Assembly (NCBI GenBank): GCA_023415635.1 | Contig: JAEZJV010000050.1 | Coordinates: 1 to 63,833, forward strand | DNA length: 63,833 nucleotides | Direction of reading: 5' to 3' | Source of the DNA: Bacillota bacterium | Lineage (GTDB): Bacteria > Bacillota > Clostridia > Lachnospirales > Lachnospiraceae | Position numbers and translations under genes: made by a program | Shown here: one piece after another, positions 43,655-52,609 of the stretch | How the letters are laid out: every line of letters begins with the position of its first letter | How positions within the stretch are numbered: position 1 is the first letter of the stretch | The notes under the pieces: model-generated | Told to the model about the DNA's origin: nothing | Seen by the model: the letters and a program-made list of their open reading frames with translations, nothing else | Databases searched by the model: none

Positions 43655-43948
43655 ATGTCTTTGATCGATAGACTGCTTCGTCGTAAAAAGGAATCAGACA
43701 TAAAAGAAACTTTGATAGAAGTACATCATCCCTTGGATATTTTAGACGAGGAGGGCTCTGATAAGGATGAGGACAGGACTGTAGATGTAACCGAAGAAAC
43801 TATAGGAGTCGTCGCAGAGGACCCCGGTATGGAATATGAGGTGGTGGAACGAGAAATCCTTCCGGCCAAGATTATCTGTCCCGATTGTGGAGGAATTACT
43901 CTTGAGGGCTTGGATTTTTGTGACAAATGTGGCGGAGAGCTTCAATAG
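43655..43948 (+). CDS. Small acidic zinc-ribbon protein
   Basis: A 97-residue protein: a basic start (SLIDRLLRRKKES), a long acidic middle (EEGSDKDEDRTVDVTEET) and a C-terminal zinc ribbon with CPDC and CDKC. The ribbon suggests a protein-protein or nucleic-acid contact. I do not recognise a named family. It begins about 70 bases after the ClpX-like gene, with GGGAGG five bases before ATG 43655, so it may be co-expressed with it. An adaptor role for the ClpX-like protein is only a thought. Confidence 0.7.
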   Translation: MSLIDRLLRRKKESDIKETLIEVHHPLDILDEEGSDKDEDRTVDVTEETIGVVAEDPGMEYEVVEREILPAKIICPDCGGITLEGLDFCDKCGGELQ

Positions 43949-43986
43949 AATAGAGGGAAAACCCTTGTAAATAGGGATTATTACGC

Positions 43987-44024
43987 TTTAGCGCGCTAAC
44001 GAAATCGAACTTTAGCGCGCTAAA
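43987..44024. repeat. Two copies of the palindrome TTAGCGCGCTAA upstream of liv promoter
   Basis: TTTAGCGCGCTAA at 43987 and TTTAGCGCGCTAAA at 44011 each contain the perfect palindrome TTAGCGCGCTAA. Their centres are 24 bases apart, and the second ends nine bases before the -35 of the livK promoter. The arrangement looks like a tandem operator for a dimeric regulator. The first copy could also help end the preceding gene. Confidence 0.75.
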
Positions 44025-44032
44025 AGATTATA

Positions 44033-44061
44033 TTGACAAATCGTTTATTTGAGGTTATTAT
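44033..44061 (+). promoter_or_regulatory. Promoter of livK
   Basis: TTGACA at 44033 and TATTAT at 44056, 17 bases apart, lie about 110 bases before livK and just downstream of the two palindromes. Confidence 0.8.
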
Positions 44062-44170
44062 TGATACCAAGAATAAAGGCGTTCGTACGGGAAAGACATT
44101 TGTCTCTGTTATCGCCGGATGCCTTATTGTATGAAAGGGTCCGAGGATCCGAAATAAAGGGAGGTAATTT

Positions 44171-45322
44171 ATGAAAAAGTTTAAGAAGTTAATTAGCTTA
44201 CTTTTAGTAACTGGTTTGGCTGTTGCTAGCTTGACTGCTTGTGGGTCAGCCAAGAGTGATATGTTCTATATCGGCGGTATCGGTCCTGTTACCGGGGGTG
44301 CAGCCGTATATGGACAGAGTGTAAAAAATGCCGCAGAATTAGCTGTGGATGAGATCAACAAAGCTGGCGGTATTGCCGGTAAACAGATTGCTTTTAAGTT
44401 TGAAGATGATGAGCATGATCCTGAGAAATCAGTGAATGCGTATAATACCTTAAAGGATTGGGGTATGCAGATCCTTATGGGAACTGTTACATCTACACCC
44501 TGTAAGGCTGTAGCAGCAGAAACTTTTACTGATAATATGTTTCAGTTGACTCCTTCTGCATCTTCAGTAGATGTAATTAAAAACGGTAATGTATTCCAGG
44601 TTTGCTTTACCGATCCTAACCAGGGTATTGCATCCGCAGAATACATCGGCAGCAAGAAAATTGCGACTAAGGTGGCTGTTATTTATGACAGCTCAGATGT
44701 ATACTCCTCCGGTATTTATGAGAAGTTTGCTCAGGAAGCAGCTAATCAGAAATTAGAAATCGTTGCAGCAGAAGCATTTACCTCTGACAGTAAATCTGAT
44801 TTCTCCGTACAGATCCAGAAAGCTAAGGATGCAGGCGCAGAGCTCGTATTCCTGCCAATCTACTATACAGAAGCAACCTTGATTTTAACTCAGGCTGCCT
44901 CTCTTGGATATGATCCGATCTTCTTCGGCTGTGATGGTCTTGACGGTATTCTTGGTGTTGAAAACTTTGATACATCCTTAGCAGAAGGCGTTATGCTGTT
45001 AACACCCTTTGCAGCAGATTCAGAGGAAGCGGCAACTGTTAAATTTGTTGCAGCTTACAAAGAGAAATACGGTGAAATACCGAACCAGTTCGCAGCAGAT
45101 GCTTATGATGCAATCTATATCATTAAGGCTGCAATCGAAAAGGGTGGAGTAAAGGCCGATATGAGCATATCAGATATGTGCGATTCTCTTAAGGGTGCAA
45201 TAACTCAAATCTCTGTGGATGGATTGACTGGTGCTGGAATGACCTGGTCTGCTACAGGCGAAGTAAATAAGGCTCCGAGAGCGGTTAAAATTCAGAACGG
45301 TTCATATATTTCCGCTGAATAA
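44171..45322 (+). CDS. livK: Branched-chain amino acid ABC transporter substrate-binding lipoprotein
   Basis: A 383-residue periplasmic-binding-type protein with a lipoprotein signal peptide ending in LTAC (Cys24), then YIGGIGPVTGGAAVYGQSVK and AAELAVDEINKAGGIAGKQI, the typical start of type-I leucine/isoleucine/valine-binding proteins. It should be anchored to the outer face of the membrane and deliver a branched-chain or related amino acid to LivHMGF. GGGAGG precedes the ATG. It is followed by a terminator-like hairpin and a separate promoter before livH, so the binding protein can be made in excess of the membrane parts. Confidence 0.94.
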   Translation: MKKFKKLISLLLVTGLAVASLTACGSAKSDMFYIGGIGPVTGGAAVYGQSVKNAAELAVDEINKAGGIAGKQIAFKFEDDEHDPEKSVNAYNTLKDWGMQILMGTVTSTPCKAVAAETFTDNMFQLTPSASSVDVIKNGNVFQVCFTDPNQGIASAEYIGSKKIATKVAVIYDSSDVYSSGIYEKFAQEAANQKLEIVAAEAFTSDSKSDFSVQIQKAKDAGAELVFLPIYYTEATLILTQAASLGYDPIFFGCDGLDGILGVENFDTSLAEGVMLLTPFAADSEEAATVKFVAAYKEKYGEIPNQFAADAYDAIYIIKAAIEKGGVKADMSISDMCDSLKGAITQISVDGLTGAGMTWSATGEVNKAPRAVKIQNGSYISAE

Positions 45323-45401
45323 TTGTAATAGAAATTGTACCTGTACCTATGGCTGTAGGATGTTCATGGGTTAGTGAAAGATATGATGAATGTGTAATAA
45401 T

Positions 45402-45441
45402 AGATACAGAGGGACGCACGTCATTGTTCCTCTGTATCTTT
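45402..45441 (+). terminator. Terminator-like hairpin between livK and livH
   Basis: AGATACAGAGG and CCTCTGTATCT form a perfect 11-base-pair stem around a 16-base loop, followed by TTCATTC. The T run is weak, which may allow partial readthrough to livHMGF. Confidence 0.75.
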
Positions 45442-45514
45442 CATTCATAGGACATTTAAGGATTAAAAATACATTATTACAATTTTTTGTGAACAGGCTT
45501 TCCGGTTCAGATTA

Positions 45515-45543
45515 TTGTAAAAGCATTCATCCTATGTTAGAAT
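45515..45543 (+). promoter_or_regulatory. Secondary promoter of livHMGF
   Basis: TTGTAA at 45515 and TAGAAT at 45538, 17 bases apart, lie about 65 bases before livH. Confidence 0.55.
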
Positions 45544-45606
45544 AATGAAAGTGGTAGAAGGATACGAACTATATTTAGTGCATGAAACATGCAGACGGGG
45601 GTAATT

Positions 45607-46488
45607 ATGAGCTTTATCTCGTACTTAATCAAAGGAATCAGCCTTGGTAGTGTATATTCAATAATTGCACTGGGTTACACCATGGTATATGGTATCGCAA
45701 AGATGCTGAATTTTGCCCATGGTGATGTCATCATGATCGGTGGATACGTGATATTCACAATCATGAGTACAATGGGATTAAATCCTATTCTGGCAGTCTT
45801 AATTTCGATCATATTCTGTACTCTGTTGGGAATTTCAATAGAGCGCGTTGCATATAAACCTCTTCGGAGTGCCTCTTCTCTGGCAGTTTTAATTACTGCC
45901 ATCGGTGTCAGCTATCTGCTGCAGAATATCGCATTATTAATTTTCGGCGCAGATACCAAGTCGTTTGCTTCGGTAATTACCGTTCCTGCACTAAAGCTGG
46001 CAGGGGGTAACCTGACGATTTCCGGTGAGACTCTGGTAACCATTCCCTTGTGTTTGGTAATCATGATACTATTAACTGTCTTTGTTAAGAACTCTAAGAC
46101 CGGCCGCAGTATGCAGGCGGTATCTGAGGATAAGGCTGCCGCTGTCCTTATGGGCATCAATGTCAATAAGACTATTGCAATCACCTTTGCCATCGGTTCC
46201 GCACTGGCGGCAGTTGCAAGTATGTTGATGTTTTCTGCTTATCCGAGCTTAACCTCTACCTCAGGCTCAATGCCGGGCATCAAAGCCTTTGTGGCAGCTG
46301 TCTTTGGAGGAATCGGTTCCATTCCCGGAGCGATGCTCGGGGGTATCCTGCTCGGAATTATCGAAATACTCAGCCGAGCTTATATCTCTTCTCAGCTGGC
46401 AGATGCAATTGTATTTCTGATATTAATTGTGGTTCTTATAGTCAAGCCGACGGGTATCCTAGGCAAGAAGCTGCAAGAGAAAGTGTAG
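45607..46488 (+). CDS. livH: Branched-chain amino acid ABC transporter permease LivH
   Basis: A 293-residue permease with the LivH start SFISYLIKGISLGSVYSIIA followed by LGYTMVYGIAKMLNFAHGDV, about eight membrane segments, and the GIKAFVAAVFGGIGSIPGAM segment typical of the family. It forms the membrane channel with LivM. ATG 45607 follows GGGGG; the upstream ATG at 45589 gives a short extension without a good site. livM starts nine bases after its stop. Confidence 0.95.
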   Translation: MSFISYLIKGISLGSVYSIIALGYTMVYGIAKMLNFAHGDVIMIGGYVIFTIMSTMGLNPILAVLISIIFCTLLGISIERVAYKPLRSASSLAVLITAIGVSYLLQNIALLIFGADTKSFASVITVPALKLAGGNLTISGETLVTIPLCLVIMILLTVFVKNSKTGRSMQAVSEDKAAAVLMGINVNKTIAITFAIGSALAAVASMLMFSAYPSLTSTSGSMPGIKAFVAAVFGGIGSIPGAMLGGILLGIIEILSRAYISSQLADAIVFLILIVVLIVKPTGILGKKLQEKV

Positions 46489-46497
46489 GTGGAGAAA

Positions 46498-47589
46498 ATG
46501 TCAAAGATGAAAGCAATGAATCAATTGAATAAATCCACCCGCAGTAACCTGATTACAATAGGTATTATTTTGATTATATATATTCTTTGCCAGGTTCTTA
46601 TTTCGGCTGGGGTGTTATCTAATCTGATGAAGGGCCTGCTGGTACCCTTATGTTATTATTCTATTCTGGCAATTTCGCTGAATTTAACCGTCGGCATCCT
46701 GGGTGAGCTCAGTCTCGGACATGCAGGGTTTATGTGCATCGGTGCATTTACAAGTGCTTTTTTCTCAAGATGTACGGAGAATATCATTACCAACGTCTTG
46801 ATACGTTATACCTTGGCACTGCTGATCGGAGCTTTTTTCGCAGCGGTGTTCGGTCTTCTGATCGGTGTCGTGGTACTTCGACTGAGGGGAGATTATCTTG
46901 CAATCGTAACGCTTGCTTTTGGTGAGATTATTAAGAATGTAATCAACGTATTATATATTGGCATTGATAAAAGCGGCTTCCATTTCTCTATGAAGGACTC
47001 GATTTCCTTAGGCCTAGCCGAGGATGGGGATATCATTTTGAATGGAGCGAAGGGGATAAGTGGGACACCTAAGAATACTACCTTTACAATCGCAGTACTA
47101 CTGTTGATCGCGTCATATGTGGTTATCAGTAACTTAGTAAATTCACGCTCGGGCCGTGCTATTCAGGCAATTCGGGATAACAGAATTGCAGCTGAATCGG
47201 TAGGCATTGATATTACAAAGTTTAAGATCCTTGCTTTTTCTATCTCTGCTGCAATGGCTGGTATTGCCGGCGTGCTGTATTCCCATAACATATCCAGCCT
47301 CGTAGCTGCACCGAAGAATTTCGGTTATAATATGTCCATCATGATTTTGGTCTTTGTGGTACTCGGCGGTATCGGTAATATCCGAGGATCCATCATAGCT
47401 GCAGTCATCCTGACCTTACTGCCTGAATATCTGCGCTTTATGCAGGATTATCGTATGCTGATTTATGCAATCGTACTGATCGTCATGATGATCTTCAACT
47501 GGAATCCGACATGCATCGAATGGCGGAAGAAACACTCGCTTCAGGGAAGCTTCGGTGCCCTGCTGAAGAGAAACAGGAAGGAGGCGTAA
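46498..47589 (+). CDS. livM: Branched-chain amino acid ABC transporter permease LivM
   Basis: A 363-residue permease with LNLTVGILGELSLGHAGFMC, GDYLAIVTLAFGEIIKNV, the coupling-helix region SRSGRAIQAIRDNRIAAES, and FVVLGGIGNIRGSI. It pairs with LivH. ATG 46498 is chosen, close behind AGGTGGAG; a GTG at 46489 and an ATG at 46507 are alternatives. The C-terminal tail EWRKKHSLQGSFGALLKR is basic. livG follows five bases after the stop. Confidence 0.95.
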   Translation: MSKMKAMNQLNKSTRSNLITIGIILIIYILCQVLISAGVLSNLMKGLLVPLCYYSILAISLNLTVGILGELSLGHAGFMCIGAFTSAFFSRCTENIITNVLIRYTLALLIGAFFAAVFGLLIGVVVLRLRGDYLAIVTLAFGEIIKNVINVLYIGIDKSGFHFSMKDSISLGLAEDGDIILNGAKGISGTPKNTTFTIAVLLLIASYVVISNLVNSRSGRAIQAIRDNRIAAESVGIDITKFKILAFSISAAMAGIAGVLYSHNISSLVAAPKNFGYNMSIMILVFVVLGGIGNIRGSIIAAVILTLLPEYLRFMQDYRMLIYAIVLIVMMIFNWNPTCIEWRKKHSLQGSFGALLKRNRKEA

Positions 47590-47593
47590 GGCC

Positions 47594-48352
47594 ATGACTA
47601 TGTTGACAGTAAAAAATCTTGGCATCTCCTTTGGCGGCCTACGTGCGGTCGATTCCTTCAATATCACGATAGAAAAAGGGGAGCTGTATGGTCTGATCGG
47701 ACCGAACGGTGCCGGAAAAACAACCGTATTCAATCTGCTGACAGGTGTATATAAGCCTGATACCGGTATTATTACCTTGGACGGGATGAATATCACCGGC
47801 CTCAGCACAATCGGGATCAATAAGGCAGGAATAGCGCGTACCTTCCAAAACATCCGTCTCTTTAAGAATATGACGGTGCTGGATAATGTGAAGATCGGAC
47901 TTCATAATAATTATAAGTATTCAACTGCTGCCGGAATTCTGCGTCTACCCTCCTATTTCAGGACGGAGAAACAGATGAATGAGCGTGCCTATGATATTCT
48001 TAAGGTATTCGATCTGGATAAGGAAGCTCAGCTCTTATCGGCTAATCTTCCTTACGGAAAGCAGAGAAAACTGGAGATTGCGAGAGCCCTTGCTACGAAT
48101 CCGAAAATGCTTTTATTGGACGAGCCGGCTGCAGGTATGAATCCTTCGGAGACTGAGGAATTGATGAAGACCATTACATTGGTGCGCAAACAGTATGATG
48201 TTACCATTCTTTTAATTGAGCATGACATGAAGCTGGTAGCGGGTATCTGCGAGAAGATATTCGTACTGAATTTTGGTATGGAACTGGCGAACGGCCTCCC
48301 GGGAGAGGTACTGAACAACCCCGAGGTTATCAAGGCTTATCTAGGGGAATAA
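47594..48352 (+). CDS. livG: Branched-chain amino acid ABC transporter ATPase LivG
   Basis: A 252-residue ABC ATPase with Walker A GPNGAGKTTVFN, LivG-type GLSTIGINKAGIARTFQNI, the signature LPYGKQRKLEIARAL, Walker B MLLLDEPAAGMNPSE and the switch IEHDMKLV. The signature is LPYGKQ rather than LSGGQQ, as usual in LivG. GGAGG is ten bases before ATG 47594. It powers transport together with LivF. Confidence 0.96.
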   Translation: MTMLTVKNLGISFGGLRAVDSFNITIEKGELYGLIGPNGAGKTTVFNLLTGVYKPDTGIITLDGMNITGLSTIGINKAGIARTFQNIRLFKNMTVLDNVKIGLHNNYKYSTAAGILRLPSYFRTEKQMNERAYDILKVFDLDKEAQLLSANLPYGKQRKLEIARALATNPKMLLLDEPAAGMNPSETEELMKTITLVRKQYDVTILLIEHDMKLVAGICEKIFVLNFGMELANGLPGEVLNNPEVIKAYLGE

Positions 48353-48370
48353 GGGAGGAATTGAGAGAAG

Positions 48371-49078
48371 ATGCTGGAAGTAAAGAATCTGCAGGTTTAT
48401 TATGGAGTTATTCAAGCAATCAAGGAAGTCTCCTTTACCGTTAATGAAGGAGAGGTAATTGCTCTGATTGGTGCCAATGGTGCCGGTAAGACGACTATTC
48501 TTCATACCATCACCGGATTGATTACAGCTAAGAGCGGCGAGGTTATTTATGAGGGCACGGACCTTCAGAAAATCCCCGCACATAAAATCGTATCCTTGGG
48601 AATAGCCCATGTACCGGAGGGAAGACATGTATTTGCACAGCTTACGGTCTATGAGAATCTTCTGATGGGTGCGTTCACGCGTAAGGATAAGACAGAGATT
48701 GAAGAATCCTTAAGCAATGTTTATCAAAGATTTCCGAGATTAAAAGAGAGGAAAAACCAGCTGGCAGGTACCTTAAGCGGCGGAGAGCAGCAGATGCTTG
48801 CTATGGGACGGGCCTTAATGTCCAAACCAAAGATTATCCTGATGGATGAGCCTTCGATGGGCTTGTCACCGATCCTTGTAGGTGAGATATTTGATATCAT
48901 AAAAAGCATCAGCAAGAGTGGCACAACAGTACTATTGGTGGAGCAAAATGCAAAAAAAGCATTATCCATCGCGGACCGGGCTTATGTACTTGAGACAGGA
49001 AAAATTGTACTGACGGATGACGCTAAGAAGCTGATGGATAACGAATCGGTGAAGAAAGCATATCTTGGAGAAGCGTGA
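48371..49078 (+). CDS. livF: Branched-chain amino acid ABC transporter ATPase LivF
   Basis: A 235-residue ABC ATPase with LQVYYGVIQAIKEVSF, Walker A GANGAGKTTILH, IAHVPEGRHVFAQLTVYENL, the signature LSGGEQQMLAMGRAL and Walker B IILMDEPSMGLSPI. It is the last gene of the transporter operon. GGGAGGAATTGAG precedes the ATG. A weak terminator follows. Confidence 0.96.
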   Translation: MLEVKNLQVYYGVIQAIKEVSFTVNEGEVIALIGANGAGKTTILHTITGLITAKSGEVIYEGTDLQKIPAHKIVSLGIAHVPEGRHVFAQLTVYENLLMGAFTRKDKTEIEESLSNVYQRFPRLKERKNQLAGTLSGGEQQMLAMGRALMSKPKIILMDEPSMGLSPILVGEIFDIIKSISKSGTTVLLVEQNAKKALSIADRAYVLETGKIVLTDDAKKLMDNESVKKAYLGEA

Positions 49079-49099
49079 AGGGTAATTCCAAAGGGATAC

Positions 49100-49130
49100 A
49101 ACAGGCTGTTTAGACTGCTGTTCTTTTATT
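49100..49130 (+). terminator. Weak terminator after livF
   Basis: AACAG and CTGTT can pair, followed by CTTTTATTTT. The stem is only five base pairs, so efficiency is doubtful. Confidence 0.45.
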
Positions 49131-49175
49131 TTAGTTTAATCTATATATCTATAAGGAAAACGGGAGGTGTTTCAT

Positions 49176-49796
49176 ATGGATAAGTATGTGATTACCATAG
49201 CCAGAGGATACGGCAGCGGTGGGCGAACAATAGGCAAGATGCTGTCAGAAGAATTGGAAATACCCTATTATGACAGGGATCTTCTGAGGTTTGCCTCAGA
49301 TGACAGCGGCATTAACGAGGAACTGTTTGCAAAAGCGGATGAGAAGCTGAAGAAGAGTCTGTTATTTAAAATTGCGCGAAATATATATAAAGGAGAGCTT
49401 ATTCCTCCGGACAGCGATGATTTTGTCTCGAATGATAATCTGTTCAACTATCAGGCGAAGATCATTAAGGAGCTGGCCGAGACGGAATCCTGTATCATTA
49501 TCGGACGCTGTGCAGATTTCATTCTGAAGGATCATCCCAATGTGGTACGGCTGTTTGTACATGCTCCCCTGGAGGATTGCATCAATACCTTGAAGGAAAT
49601 GACAGGAAAACCGGAGAAGGATTTAGAAAAACAAATTCTTGCCATCGATAAGCACAGAGCTGAGTATTATAATTACTATACCGGAAGGGAATGGGAGAAC
49701 GCAAGGCATTATGACCTGTGTCTGAATAGTAGTAAGCTGGGCTTTGGTAAGTGTGTGGAAATCGTAAAGTCCTATCTGGATATCCGTTTTCGCTGA
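49176..49796 (+). CDS. Cytidylate kinase-like family protein
   Basis: A 206-residue P-loop kinase of the cytidylate-kinase-like family. It begins ITIARGYGSGGRTIGKMLSE (modified P-loop) and PYYDRDLLRFA, followed by IIIGRCADFIL and a C-terminal YYTGREW segment. In clostridia this family occurs in several copies and phosphorylates an unknown nucleotide or small molecule; it is not the housekeeping Cmk. ATG 49176 lies nine bases after GGGAGG. It follows the liv operon at about 100 bases and is probably separate from it. Confidence 0.88.
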   Translation: MDKYVITIARGYGSGGRTIGKMLSEELEIPYYDRDLLRFASDDSGINEELFAKADEKLKKSLLFKIARNIYKGELIPPDSDDFVSNDNLFNYQAKIIKELAETESCIIIGRCADFILKDHPNVVRLFVHAPLEDCINTLKEMTGKPEKDLEKQILAIDKHRAEYYNYYTGREWENARHYDLCLNSSKLGFGKCVEIVKSYLDIRFR

Positions 49797-49837
49797 GCTT
49801 TATAGTAAGAATTCAATAGACATATGATGATTCAGTT

Positions 49838-49923
49838 GAAGCGGCCTAGTGTAACTATGGCCGCTTCTGATACTCCTGCTGTATGATAAGGTGCATTTCG
49901 GCAGCCTTACCTTCTACAGCAGG
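49838..49923 (+). other. Two adjacent hairpins after the cytidylate-kinase-like gene
   Basis: GAAGCGGCC/GGCCGCTTC (49838-49867) is a nine-base-pair stem. Right after it TCCTGCTGTA and TACAGCAGGA (49874-49923) form a ten-base-pair stem with an inner AAGGT/ACCTT pair. Neither has a good T run. They may form a tandem terminator or a small structured RNA. The remaining 110 bases up to the next promoter look empty. Confidence 0.55.
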
Positions 49924-50038
49924 AAATGAGAGATTGCTATGGACAGTACGTTGACTGCTGCCGATGATGCCATTAGAAAGTAGTATTCAGAGGTAAGGGT
50001 GTTTTATAATACCAAAATGTATAATTATTACTTGGCTG

Positions 50039-50067
50039 TTGCGTGACACGCAATTGTATGCTATACT
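50039..50067 (+). promoter_or_regulatory. Promoter with overlapping palindromic operator ahead of aminotransferase genes
   Basis: TTGCGT at 50039 and TATACT at 50062 are 17 bases apart, with TGC before the -10. The -35 lies inside TTGCGTGACACGCAA (50039-50053), a 7-1-7 perfect inverted repeat, which would let a repressor block RNA polymerase. Confidence 0.7.
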
Positions 50068-50179
50068 TTAGACCAAAATTTATCAGAGTACAAGGACCTC
50101 GTAGCTCCGAAAGAGTACATTACATATCGGTTGATAACAGTTAGATACTTCAAGCTACCGGTCAGAAAAGGGGATAAGT

Positions 50180-51364
50180 ATGATATCAGAGAAGATGAAC
50201 AGTCTGGTTAAGAACAGCTCGGTAATCAGAGCGATGTTTGAAGAGGGAAAGAAGCTGGCTTCTATCTATGGGGCAGAGAATATTTATGATTTCAGCCTGG
50301 GGAACCCCAGCGTCGAGCCTCCTGTAGAGATTAAGGAAGCGCTGCTTAGTGTAATCCAGGAAGAGGCCCCTAATCTGGTCCACGGTTACATGAATAACTC
50401 CGGTTATGAGGATGTCCGGGAAGCGGTCGCTCAGTCCATAAACCATCGATACGGAACACGATTTAATGCTGACAATATCATCATGACTGTCGGTGCAGCC
50501 GGTGGTCTCAATGTTATCTTAAAGACTCTTCTTAATCCGGGAGATGAAGTAATTGTATTTGCTCCGTTTTTTGGTGAGTATCGTAATTATGTCAGCAATT
50601 ATGACGGAGTTCTGATCACAGTCACTCCCAATACGGTGAATTTCCAGCCAAACTTAGAAGAATTTGAACAGAAGCTGAATGCAAATACCAAAGCGGTAAT
50701 CGTGAATACACCGAATAATCCTACCGGTGTCGTATACTCCGAGCAGACGATTAAGGAGCTGACAGATATATTATATAGGAAGCAGAAGGAATACAACACC
50801 TCGATATACCTGATTTCTGATGAGCCCTATCGCGAGCTTGCATATGACGGGGTAGAGGTTCCGTATCTGACTAAATATTATAGGAATACGATTATAGGCT
50901 ATTCCTTCAGTAAGTCCCTTTCTCTTCCCGGTGAGCGGATTGGGTATCTGGTCATCCCAGAGGAGGTGGATTGCTTTACTGATATGGTAGAGGGAGCGAA
51001 TGTTGCCAACCGTATCCTTGGGTATGTAAACGCTCCTTCTCTGATCCAGCGTGTAGTCGCTAAATGCCTGGATGCCAAGGTGGATTTAGAACTCTATAAT
51101 AGGAACAGAGAGCTACTGTATAATAATCTGGTATCCTTCGGCTATGAGTGTGTGAAACCTCAGGGAGCCTTTTATCTCTTTATCAAAGCGATGGAACCGG
51201 ATGATAAAGCCTTTTCGGTGGCTGCCAAGAAGTATAACCTGCTGATTGTTCCAGGCTCCTCCTTTGGCTGTCCGGGCTACTGCAGAATTGCCTATTGTGT
51301 GGATTATGCCATGATTGAGCGTTCCCTTGAGAAATTTAAAAAGCTTGCAGAGGAATACCAATGA
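50180..51364 (+). CDS. PLP-dependent aminotransferase (class I, aspartate-aminotransferase fold)
   Basis: A 394-residue fold-type I aminotransferase. FSLGNPSVEPP lies near the start, VNTPNNPTGVVYS holds a substrate/PLP Asn, LISDEPYRELAYDG the PLP Asp, and YSFSKSLSLPGERIGY the PLP lysine. The C-terminal GSSFGCPGYCRIAY holds the carboxylate-binding Arg. The substrate is uncertain; relatives act on aspartate, aromatic acids or alanine. GGGGATAAGT precedes the ATG. It is 101 bases ahead of a second aminotransferase, and both probably share the promoter at 50039. Confidence 0.92.
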   Translation: MISEKMNSLVKNSSVIRAMFEEGKKLASIYGAENIYDFSLGNPSVEPPVEIKEALLSVIQEEAPNLVHGYMNNSGYEDVREAVAQSINHRYGTRFNADNIIMTVGAAGGLNVILKTLLNPGDEVIVFAPFFGEYRNYVSNYDGVLITVTPNTVNFQPNLEEFEQKLNANTKAVIVNTPNNPTGVVYSEQTIKELTDILYRKQKEYNTSIYLISDEPYRELAYDGVEVPYLTKYYRNTIIGYSFSKSLSLPGERIGYLVIPEEVDCFTDMVEGANVANRILGYVNAPSLIQRVVAKCLDAKVDLELYNRNRELLYNNLVSFGYECVKPQGAFYLFIKAMEPDDKAFSVAAKKYNLLIVPGSSFGCPGYCRIAYCVDYAMIERSLEKFKKLAEEYQ

Positions 51365-51465
51365 TAGAAGAGGCGGCTGTGCCAAATCATAGTTAGTACA
51401 AAGAATGATAGAATAATACTTAAGAGAGGAAAATGCATCATCATTTTGTGATGCAAGGATAATAT

Positions 51466-52533
51466 ATGAGACCCTGGGAGAAGAATATTCGAACCGTCAC
51501 ACCTTACGTTCCCGGCGAACAGCCGAATGTAGCCGGGATGGTTAAGTTGAATACCAATGAAAACCCATATCCGCCAGCGCCGGGGGTAGAAGAAGTTCTT
51601 CATAGTCTGGATACGGATCTCCTAAGACTGTATCCTGATCCGACAATTCGGCTGCTTGTAGAGGAGCTGGCTCATTTTTATCATTTGGAGAAGGATCAGG
51701 TATTCGTAGGAGTTGGCTCTGATGATGTGCTGGCAACAGCATTTTTGACCTTTTTCAATTCCGATCAGCCGGTGTTGTTCCCGGACATTACGTATTCCTT
51801 TTATCCGGTATGGTGTGATTTGTATCGAATACCGTATGAGCGTCCGGTACTCGATGAGAACTTTCGCATTATAAAAGAGGATTACTTAAAGTTGAACGGC
51901 GGTGTTGTGATTGCCAATCCGAATGCTCCTACCTCAATTTATGAGGACATCTCTATAATCGAGGATATTATAAAGAACAATCAAGATGCAATTGTAATAA
52001 TCGATGAAGCTTATATTGATTTTGGCGGCACCTCGGCAGTCGGGCTGATAGAGAAATATGACAATCTGATCGTAGTTCAAACCTTTTCCAAATCCAGATC
52101 TATGGCAGGTATGAGAATTGGGTATGCTATGGGTAATGCAAAGCTTATCAAAGCATTGAATGATGTCAAGTACTCCATCAACTCCTATACGATGAATCAA
52201 ACTGCGATACTCGCCGGAGTGGAAGCGGTAAGGGATGTAAACTGTTTTAGAAATGGGATTGATAAGATTCTGGCAACAAGAAGCCGGACAGAGCTTCGCT
52301 TAAAGGAATTAGGCTTTACCTTCCCTAAATCCGGCGCAAATTTCCTCTTCGTATCCCATGAGACAATTCCTGCTAAGGTAATATTTGAAGAGCTGAGAAG
52401 CAGAAACATATATGTACGCTATTTCAATACTACTAGAATCGATAATTATTTAAGGATCTCAATCGGAACGGATGAAGAGATGACACGATTATTTGATGCA
52501 TTAATAGAATTAATAGAGAATTATCATAAATAG
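51466..52533 (+). CDS. Histidinol-phosphate aminotransferase-like protein
   Basis: A 355-residue fold-type I aminotransferase of the HisC group. It starts VPGEQPNVAGMVKLNTNENP, with VGVGSDDVLATAFLTFFNS, VIANPNAPTS, IIDEAYIDFGG and TFSKSRSMAGMRIGYAMG (PLP lysine). These match histidinol-phosphate aminotransferase, but no other his genes are nearby, so an alternative substrate is possible. A TGCATCA/TGATGCA hairpin lies directly ahead of the AAGGA site. It follows the other aminotransferase. Confidence 0.88.
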   Translation: MRPWEKNIRTVTPYVPGEQPNVAGMVKLNTNENPYPPAPGVEEVLHSLDTDLLRLYPDPTIRLLVEELAHFYHLEKDQVFVGVGSDDVLATAFLTFFNSDQPVLFPDITYSFYPVWCDLYRIPYERPVLDENFRIIKEDYLKLNGGVVIANPNAPTSIYEDISIIEDIIKNNQDAIVIIDEAYIDFGGTSAVGLIEKYDNLIVVQTFSKSRSMAGMRIGYAMGNAKLIKALNDVKYSINSYTMNQTAILAGVEAVRDVNCFRNGIDKILATRSRTELRLKELGFTFPKSGANFLFVSHETIPAKVIFEELRSRNIYVRYFNTTRIDNYLRISIGTDEEMTRLFDALIELIENYHK

Positions 52534-52609
52534 ATTTATAATATAGGATATAACCATTCTATGAAAGTAGCGTAATTATTCGGTAAGGAATACTGGAAGG
52601 AGAAGGCTT

